The position numbers and the translations under genes were made by a program. A stretch of 64,000 nucleotides of DNA, taken from Microbulbifer taiwanensis. GTDB lineage: Bacteria > Pseudomonadota > Gammaproteobacteria > Pseudomonadales > Cellvibrionaceae. The stretch is taken from positions 1 to 64,000 of the forward strand of contig NZ_JACZFR010000052.1 in NCBI RefSeq assembly GCF_014904815.1. The letters run 5' to 3'. The notes below the pieces were generated by a model, which worked only from the letters and a program-made list of their open reading frames with translations, ran no database searches and was not told the DNA's origin. Shown here piece after piece: positions 58,272-64,000 of the stretch. Numbering within the stretch: the first letter of the stretch is position 1; every line of letters starts with the position of its first letter.

Positions 58272-58606
58272 TGAACAGGATTCAGGTGGAGGGCCGCGAA
58301 ATAGAACTGGACAAGGAGGGCTACCTGCGCGACCTCGACGACTGGAGCCCGGCTGTCGCCGAGCAACTGGCCAGTGCGGAAAACATCGAGCTCAGCGATG
58401 CCCACTGGCAAGTGATCAGACTGCTGCAGGATTTCTACCGCGAGTTCGAACTGTCGCCGGCCATGCGCCCGCTGGTCAAGTATGTCGGCCAGCACCTGGG
58501 CGCTGACAAGGGCAAGAGTATCTACCTGATGCAGCTGTTTCCGCCCAGCCCGGCCAAGGTGGCGAGCAAGATTGCCGGACTGCCGAAACCGACGCACTGT
58601 ATCTGA
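58271..58606 (+). CDS. tusE: Sulfur relay protein TusE
   Basis: 111 residues from ATG 58271, which shares a base with the tusB TAA (TAATG). 'EGYLRDLDDWSPAVAEQLA' and 'LQDFYREFELSPAMRPLVKY' are DsrC-family marks. The C-terminal 'KPTHCI' has the active penultimate Cys. TusE hands sulfur to MnmA-bound tRNA. An earlier in-frame start would overlap tusB fully and is rejected. Confidence 0.94.
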   Translation: MNRIQVEGREIELDKEGYLRDLDDWSPAVAEQLASAENIELSDAHWQVIRLLQDFYREFELSPAMRPLVKYVGQHLGADKGKSIYLMQLFPPSPAKVASKIAGLPKPTHCI

Positions 58607-58628
58607 TCCCCGCCGGTTCCCGTGACCG

Positions 58629-58766
58629 TGTAGGAACCTGCTTGCAGGCGAACGGCTACGGAGTTCCGTTCGATTACGAGGCACATCCCTGTGCCTCGCC
58701 CTCCGGGCAGCTACGTTGAGCCAAATTGCTCCAGGCAATTTGGTCGCCTGCAAGCAGGCTCCTATA
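58629..58766. repeat. BIME-like cluster of REP hairpins
   Basis: TGTAGGAACCTGCTTGCAGG (58629) pairs with CCTGCAAGCAGGCTCCTATA (58747) across about 95 bp. Two further hairpins lie inside: GAGGCACA-TCCC-TGTGCCTC (58678-58697) and CCAAATTGC-TCCAG-GCAATTTGG (58721-58743). It ends in GTAG-like tetranucleotides and closely resembles pseudomonad REP sequences. Bases 58772-59069 hold no gene. Confidence 0.85.
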
Positions 58767-59069
58767 GGCACGGCTCCCTACATATGCAGTATCACTCGCC
58801 GCTTGCCGCGGTGGTGCCTGCGCTCCCGCAGATGGTACACGTAAGTGACTAAACACCAGGCATTTCTCAAGTGCTTAGGATGCATGGGCTTGGGAGTGAA
58901 TCGTTTTGTCAGGTAGTTCTATGAGAAAAACACTATATTGGACCGATTTGAATTGTCAGGTACTTCCAGGTTCCGATGGCTAATTATCAACCACCTCGGC
59001 GCGCGGCTTACTCTACAAAGTAACGTGAAGTTTAGCGGCGAGCTTCAGCAAGTCTGCGCAAACGGCTTA

Positions 59070-60065
59070 TTAAATTGTGTTTTGTTTCATCTCTTTCCAT
59101 TTTGGGCCGCGTAAATCTTTTATCTTATTCTTTTTTATACTTTTCAGCTGAGACAAAGGAATTTTGTGGTTTCCACCAAGAAACAATAGACTTAAATCTC
59201 TTATTTGAACTACCTCGCCTATGTCTTCAATATTATTGTCAGCCACACCAAGCTCTTTTAGTTTTTTAAGGCGAAAAATCCCTTTTAGTGAATCAATACC
59301 TGTATGCCACAAATAGAGCGAACGAAGATTACCAAGTTCGAAAGCGGGGCTTAACACATCAATTGGATTTTCTGATAAATTCAATGCTTGGAGATTAGGA
59401 GTTTTAGATAGAAAATCAATACAATGTATCCTGTTACCACTTAGATCCATATGCGTAAGACCAGAAAGTAGACTCTCAAATCTAATGACTGTTATTTTAT
59501 TTCGAGACAATGACAAACTGTTTAAGCTCTGTAATTGTGACAAGCTGGGTAGATCTGTTAAAACATTATCGCTAGCTGATAGTACGCGGATTCGATTGAT
59601 TTTTTTTAGCGGAGATAAATCACATATATTATTGGTATTTAGGTTTAGAAGAGTTAAAAATAAGCACTTCTGCAGCGGAGTTATATCAGAAATTTGATTA
59701 TTTGATAGGTTTAGCCAAGTAATTTTTCGATCGCCACCAAGCGAGTCTACATCTCGGATCCGATTATTACTAACGTCGATTGCGGGAAGACGTGTCAAAT
59801 TTTTTAACGGGCTTATATCCTCGATCTCATTATTCTCTAAAAACAGGCCTGTCAATTTATCAAGGCAGCTTAGCGGGCCTAAATCTGATATATTATTTCG
59901 TCCTAAATGCAGCTTGCGTAGGTTCACGAGACTCTCTATGCCTTGGAGGCTTTTAATACCTCTGCGCCTAGCGTCCAATTCAATGATTTCTTCAGCATGA
60001 TCTACCCCACTCTCTTGTATGGCTGAGGCCAGACCATTATCTTGTATCGCTGACAGATCTTTCAC
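59070..60065 (-). CDS. Cytoplasmic leucine-rich-repeat protein
   Basis: 331 residues, about eleven LRRs of 21-22 residues in SDS22/internalin style ('LRKLHLGRNNISDLGPLSCL', 'LTWLNLSNNQISDITPLQ'-like units). There is no signal peptide, transmembrane helix or anchoring motif, and the C-terminus is a basic tail. The gene is much more AT-rich than its neighbours, with frequent AT-ending codons. This suggests recent transfer. LRRs bind proteins. Partner unknown. Confidence 0.88.
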   Translation of the reverse strand: MKDLSAIQDNGLASAIQESGVDHAEEIIELDARRRGIKSLQGIESLVNLRKLHLGRNNISDLGPLSCLDKLTGLFLENNEIEDISPLKNLTRLPAIDVSNNRIRDVDSLGGDRKITWLNLSNNQISDITPLQKCLFLTLLNLNTNNICDLSPLKKINRIRVLSASDNVLTDLPSLSQLQSLNSLSLSRNKITVIRFESLLSGLTHMDLSGNRIHCIDFLSKTPNLQALNLSENPIDVLSPAFELGNLRSLYLWHTGIDSLKGIFRLKKLKELGVADNNIEDIGEVVQIRDLSLLFLGGNHKIPLSQLKSIKKNKIKDLRGPKWKEMKQNTI

Positions 60066-60139
60066 AATGCACTCCCTTTATCAAACACTTCACAATATAA
60101 ATAGACTTACTCACGAAAAATAGGCGCATTTCACGAGCA

Positions 60140-61035
60140 CTTCGCATAATAGCTTTCTTCATACTACTGGGGACTGAGATGGCCGTTGGCAGAGTGGCGG
60201 CACTTCCAGTTTTAGAGAATTTCAATACGTTCAAACATGCAGGATTACGCCCTTCCTTTCGTTGTGATGTCCACCGTATACAGGGACTCCACTTTGAGTC
60301 CGGCGGACAAAGACACGGTTGCCGAATTATTCCAACAGTTTCTCTTCAGGCTTATGCTAGAACGGACGCTTTGCCTCAACAACAAGTGCCGGAAATACCC
60401 CGAGCGATATCGCATTCCACGATCTTAGTGCGGAATCAGAACAAGCTCCACACCTCGGCCTTACAAGACCTTCTGGAATGCGTCGATGATCAGTTGGTGA
60501 GCCACGGACGTCCAAGGTACAACCCACAGTGTTACACGAGTACAGGTCCAAGATGACAGCCAGCTAAGCATTGCCCCGGTTGAGCTTGATGTAGGAGGTG
60601 TCTGGTATCCACTTCTCATTCAGGTGCTGGCGTTAAAATTGCGTCGGTGTAGATTGCCTTTGCGATCCCTCAATCCAGCAATTGCTCGATATGTTTGGCG
60701 CAGCCTTGGATACCATTTTCCTGTAACTCTACCGTATACGTTAGTGCACCACAACGTTCCTTAAACTGTCAGAAGGTATTCACAAGGACTTCCTCCACTA
60801 TTATAAGCGCCAATTCTCTCAGGCAGTCGATATCCGGTTGCGCCACTTCCCTTAACCGGTGCGACCCACACCGGGCCACATACGAATACGGATGGCTGCA
60901 TGCTCCACCCAAGCAAAGCATCGATACCGGCGCATCTCACCACTTTTCACTGGAGAAATACGCCGTCGCTGTTCTAAGGAATTCGTACTTTTCTTTAAAT
61001 TCGGAAGCTTCCGCTTGAGTTAATTGCACTTATAT
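60140..61035 (-). pseudogene. Decayed IS3-family insertion sequence (orfA tail + orfB)
   Basis: Read on the minus strand through several frames, the orfA end 'EASEFKEKYEFLRTATAYFS' is recognisable near 61000. OrfB blocks follow: 'ALTYTVELQENGIQGC' (near 60700), 'WIPDTSYIKLNRGNA', a stop, then 'LAVILDLYSCNTVGC' (near 60580) with the first catalytic Asp region, and 'SISLKRNCWNNSATVSLSAG' with 'LKVESLY' (near 60330). The last block, with 'NWKCRHSANGHLSPQ', ends near 60150. Stops and frameshifts are frequent, so it is dead. Terminal inverted repeats could not be fixed. Confidence 0.75.
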
Positions 61036-61156
61036 CCTCTACGCCATATAAAGAATGGCATTTAAAGCTTGTCCTGAACTACTCAAACTAATCCATACCA
61101 TTCTCTGTGTTATGAATTCTTTACGTAGTATTTCTGTCGGCTTCATCAATAAAACA

Positions 61157-62326
61157 TTATCTAACAGCATTGAGGTTAGAAGCCGAAATGACTCCGAGCG
61201 CCAGAACTGCTGCAGACGTAACTAATATTCCCTCCGATCCATGCTCATCGAATATCAACCCACCTCCCGCTGAACCAATTGCGATCGCTAGGTTGCAGGT
61301 CGCGACTAAAAGGCCGCCACCACTTTCAGCTTCATCAGGTACTGCGCGGGTGACCCAAGTTGACCATGAGACCGGTACAACGCCAAAAACAATCCCCCAC
61401 GCCGCTATCAATGCCGCATCCCCAATGGCATTTCCACCTAGCACGGAAAGCAATAGTCCCAGAAAACAAAGAGCTAACGGCATAGCTAATAGTGTCGCAA
61501 GCATCGATCGTTTAATTAGCCAGCTACTTAATGAGTTACCCAAAAATGTTCCAACCCCAAAAATGAGCAGGATTAAGGTAACTCCGATTGGATCCATCTT
61601 CGTCACATCTTCGAGGAAGGGGCGCAGGTAGGTGAAGAAGACAAAATGGCCAATGAATACAAGAAGTAGTGAAAACATTCCCAATGCTACGTTTGACCTA
61701 CTTAAAAGTAAAACAATAGTGCCTAAATTTGCAGAACCGGATGAGGGCATCGATGGGAGTGCTAGAAACTGTACGACACCGGCCGCTACTCCTACGCCTG
61801 CCGCGACATAGAAAACATTACGCCAACCAAACAGATCCCCTAAAAAGGTGCCAAACGGAGCAGCGAATACTGTTGCCGCTGAGACTCCTGCAAAGAGAAT
61901 CGCTAGTGCCTTTGGCACATCGTTCTCGGGCACCAACCGCAAAATCACAGCGGGTGACAGCGCCCAGAAACCGCCAAGAGCAATACCGAGTAACATTCGT
62001 GCGAGCAATAATGCCATCAAGTCACTTGCTGAAGCGACAAGAAGATTAGATGCAACGAGTAGTAACGTAAAAAACATTAGAACATTTCGGCGGTCTATAC
62101 GACCACTGACGACTGTAACAAGCAGACTCGCAATAACGCCCATGCCAGCGGTTACCGTTACGGCCTGCCCGGCCATTCCCTCAGAAATGTCAAGCCCATT
62201 GGCAATTGGAGTCAGAAGACTGGCAGGAAGGAATTCAGCTCCCACAATCCCAAAAATACCGAAACTCATTGATACTACAGCGGCCCATGCAGGAGCTGCA
62301 CCAGTTCCAGATGACATCAAAAACAC
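61157..62326 (-). CDS. MFS transporter, DHA1-type exporter
   Basis: 389 residues with twelve hydrophobic helices. Motif A-like 'VSGRIDRRNVLMFFTLLL' lies after helix 2, and 'LLARMLLGIALGGFWALSPA' in helices 4-5 fits the AraJ/YdhP drug-exporter branch. 'EFLPASLLTPIANGLDISEG' is its typical start. It likely exports small molecules such as purine analogues or drugs by proton antiport. It is lower in GC than the core region. Confidence 0.88.
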   Translation of the reverse strand: MFLMSSGTGAAPAWAAVVSMSFGIFGIVGAEFLPASLLTPIANGLDISEGMAGQAVTVTAGMGVIASLLVTVVSGRIDRRNVLMFFTLLLVASNLLVASASDLMALLLARMLLGIALGGFWALSPAVILRLVPENDVPKALAILFAGVSAATVFAAPFGTFLGDLFGWRNVFYVAAGVGVAAGVVQFLALPSMPSSGSANLGTIVLLLSRSNVALGMFSLLLVFIGHFVFFTYLRPFLEDVTKMDPIGVTLILLIFGVGTFLGNSLSSWLIKRSMLATLLAMPLALCFLGLLLSVLGGNAIGDAALIAAWGIVFGVVPVSWSTWVTRAVPDEAESGGGLLVATCNLAIAIGSAGGGLIFDEHGSEGILVTSAAVLALGVISASNLNAVR

Positions 62327-62438
62327 TCGCTTTAAGCGGCACAGAAAATCAATGCCACCGTGAACAGGTTTATATTTTTGGATTAAATTTAGATTCAGTC
62401 CAGAGCCAAATGTGCGAAGTTTCGCGATCCCTACTGCG

Positions 62439-63089
62439 TCATTTCAAGACAATGCGTTGTGCATTGGAAATGTTGGCTAAAAGTTCTGCCTGTGCTTGAC
62501 GCTCCTGTTTCCACGCCGGTTGACCAGGGGCGGTGCGCCAGGACTCATTGAGAGGGCTGTTGTCGACAGTATCGAATCCGAACTGGTCGTAAAGTCGTTG
62601 CACTAGCTCCACCGCTTCAGGGAAATCGCTTGAAGCAGATAGCGCCAGGCGTTCGGGACTTCCTGACGGCTTCCCCCAAGCGATGATCCGGGGTGCCTGG
62701 ATGTGCGTAAATGCTTTGACCACTTTTGACGTTGGAAGCTGCTCTTGGCGTATTTCATGCACGGTCTTTTCACCCGAGTCAATGGCTGGGATATGACCGT
62801 CACGCCAAATCATATAGTTGTTCGTGTCTAACACAATCTTCCCTGCGAGTTCGTGCGCAGGCATGTCATTGACCATCTTTAACGGAACGGCCACTACGAC
62901 GAAATCACCAGCTGCGGCAGCGCCGGCAGCAGTTTCTGCTCTTGCGGACGGACCCAGCTCATTGACAAGGTTCACCAACGTCTCTGGGCCTCGTGAATTG
63001 GCGATTACTACTTCGTAGCCTTTCGCGATAGCCGCACGCGCGATATGGCTGCCTACCTCACCTGCGCCGATGATGCCGATAGTAGTCAT
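62439..63089 (-). CDS. NADP-binding F420-reductase-like oxidoreductase
   Basis: 216 residues. The N-terminal Rossmann site is 'MTTIGIIGAGEVGSHIARAA', with 'VVIANSRGPETL' providing the phosphate-binding S-R of NADP enzymes. 'VVVAVPLKMVNDMP', 'KIVLDTNNYMIWRDG' and 'KVVKAFTHIQAP' follow the NPF/F420 reductase family. The bacterium probably lacks F420, so it is likely an NADPH-dependent reductase of another substrate. Divergence from neighbours gives no pathway. Confidence 0.83.
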   Translation of the reverse strand: MTTIGIIGAGEVGSHIARAAIAKGYEVVIANSRGPETLVNLVNELGPSARAETAAGAAAAGDFVVVAVPLKMVNDMPAHELAGKIVLDTNNYMIWRDGHIPAIDSGEKTVHEIRQEQLPTSKVVKAFTHIQAPRIIAWGKPSGSPERLALSASSDFPEAVELVQRLYDQFGFDTVDNSPLNESWRTAPGQPAWKQERQAQAELLANISNAQRIVLK

Positions 63090-63279
63090 GGATTATTACA
63101 CCTCAAGTTTTTGGTTCTTTCTGATTCGAGTTCTGACAGGAAGGCGACCGAGCCTCTAGAAATTCCCACTATTAATAAGCAAGTACTGTATGATCGCGTA
63201 GCGAGTCGGGCAGCACACGCACAGATCCTACGGCATCAGGGATTCTTCAGAATGAATCCAAGCCTTCCTGTACAGACCG

Positions 63280-64000
63280 TCAGTTTGATATACGACGGCT
63301 AAGGAAATCTCGTATCATCGTCGCGATTTCCTGGCTGTGGGTTTCTAACGCGAAGTGACCCGCATCAAGAAGATGAATTTCCGCATCAGGAATATCGCGT
63401 GCATAGGCTTCGGCACCGGGCGGGATGAAGAATGCATCGTTCTTGCCCCACACCGCCAGCAGCGGCGGTTGATACTCTCGAAAGTACGCCTGGAAGTCTG
63501 GGTAAATCGCCACATTCGTCCGATAGCTGAGGATCAGGTCGAGCTGGATTTCATATGCTTCGGTCCGATGCATGTAGTAGGTGTCGAGAAGGTAACCATC
63601 CGGTGACACCGTCCCTGGAGCTGCACCGTGTTCATGCTGGAATCGAATCGCCTCATCGGTCAGCGCAGCATGGCAAGCTTCCCGGCGCTCCGCAGTGGGC
63701 TCTCGCCAATAGGCCTCCCATGGCCCCCACTCCTTACTGAATCCCTCAACATAGGCATTGCCATTCTGAGTGATGATGGCAGTCACCCTTTCAGGATGCT
63801 TCATCGCGAGTCGCAGCCCCACAGGAGCACCATAGTCGAAGATGTATTGCGTATAGCGAGTAACGCCAATTGCATCAATAAACTCGCCAATAACGTCCGC
63901 CAGCGAATCAAAGCTATAGTCAAAGGAGCCTCGTTTCGGCGCCTTCGTTTGGCCAAACCCCGGCAGATCCGGGGCGATAACGTGGTAACTGTCGGCCAAG
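63280..64000 (-). CDS. Alpha/beta hydrolase, 5' end beyond window
   Basis: About 240 residues are visible and the N-terminus is cut by the window edge. 'HVIAPDLPGFGQTKAP' is the oxyanion region. The nucleophile elbow reads 'QYIFDYGAPVGLRLA', where Asp replaces Ser as in haloalkane dehalogenases and epoxide hydrolases. 'AVWGKNDAFFIPPG' and 'LLDAGHFALETHSQE' hold the acid and His. It is probably an epoxide hydrolase or dehalogenase-like enzyme. Substrate unknown. Confidence 0.85.
   Translation of the reverse strand, partial: LADSYHVIAPDLPGFGQTKAPKRGSFDYSFDSLADVIGEFIDAIGVTRYTQYIFDYGAPVGLRLAMKHPERVTAIITQNGNAYVEGFSKEWGPWEAYWREPTAERREACHAALTDEAIRFQHEHGAAPGTVSPDGYLLDTYYMHRTEAYEIQLDLILSYRTNVAIYPDFQAYFREYQPPLLAVWGKNDAFFIPPGAEAYARDIPDAEIHLLDAGHFALETHSQEIATMIRDFLSRRISN

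Noticed and set aside
59070-60065. Internalin-type secreted LRR virulence protein
   Set aside because: No signal peptide, no Ig-like cap and no surface anchor.

Overview
The window reads as one contiguous chromosomal segment of a GC-rich (roughly 58-60 %) marine-type gammaproteobacterium. The order tatD - pilZ - holB - tmk - mltG - pabC - fabF - acpP - fabG - fabD - plsX - rpmF - yceD | maf, rluC | rne is the classic gammaproteobacterial fatty-acid/RNase E neighbourhood. Together with a large TonB receptor, an M4 protease with PPC domains, a CysB regulator and a tusDCB/tusE set, it suggests Cellvibrionales/Microbulbifer-like bacteria. The genus is my inference, not something the sequence proves.

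Layout. 0.2-4.7 kb: small CxxC protein, cysB, VOC protein, WYL regulator, 5'-nucleotidase and a TetR regulator. 4.8-10.2 kb: TonB receptor beside divergent puuB-like and puuA-like polyamine genes, joined by a shared palindromic motif. 10.8-12.9 kb: secreted M4 metallopeptidase. 13-20.3 kb: AGCS transporter, D-cysteine desulfhydrase-like enzyme, a lone yajC, AraC regulator, bcp, DUF2244 protein, mdh and a dimeric dUTPase. 20.4-36.9 kb: the core DNA replication, fatty acid and RNA block, ending in rne with a long leader.

37.0-46.3 kb: a 9.2-kb mobile island inserted in the 3' end of a tRNA-Ser(UGA). It is bounded by a 15-bp direct repeat and carries a tyrosine integrase, an AlpA-type regulator, a prim-pol, a P4-type SF3 helicase and an iteron-like putative origin. 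It also has two small proteins sharing a motif that resembles phage scaffold/protease tails, a coiled-coil protein, a long GC-rich non-coding block and a two-gene cargo cassette. It has no visible structural, terminase or lysis genes, so it looks like a P4-like phage satellite. Directly beyond attR lie three tandem palindromic repeats built from copies of the tRNA-Ser 3' end.

46.7-58.6 kb: a lipoprotein, small proteins and a TorF-type porin. Next comes a tightly coupled four-gene operon (VTT membrane protein - debranching-enzyme-like glycosidase - glycosyltransferase - AlkP/EEP fusion), then a Bax inhibitor-like protein and the tusDCBE 2-thiouridine sulfur relay. 58.6-64 kb: a REP/BIME-like cluster, an AT-rich leucine-rich-repeat gene, a decayed IS3-family element, an MFS exporter, an NADP-binding protein and a truncated alpha/beta hydrolase. 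This last stretch looks acquired.
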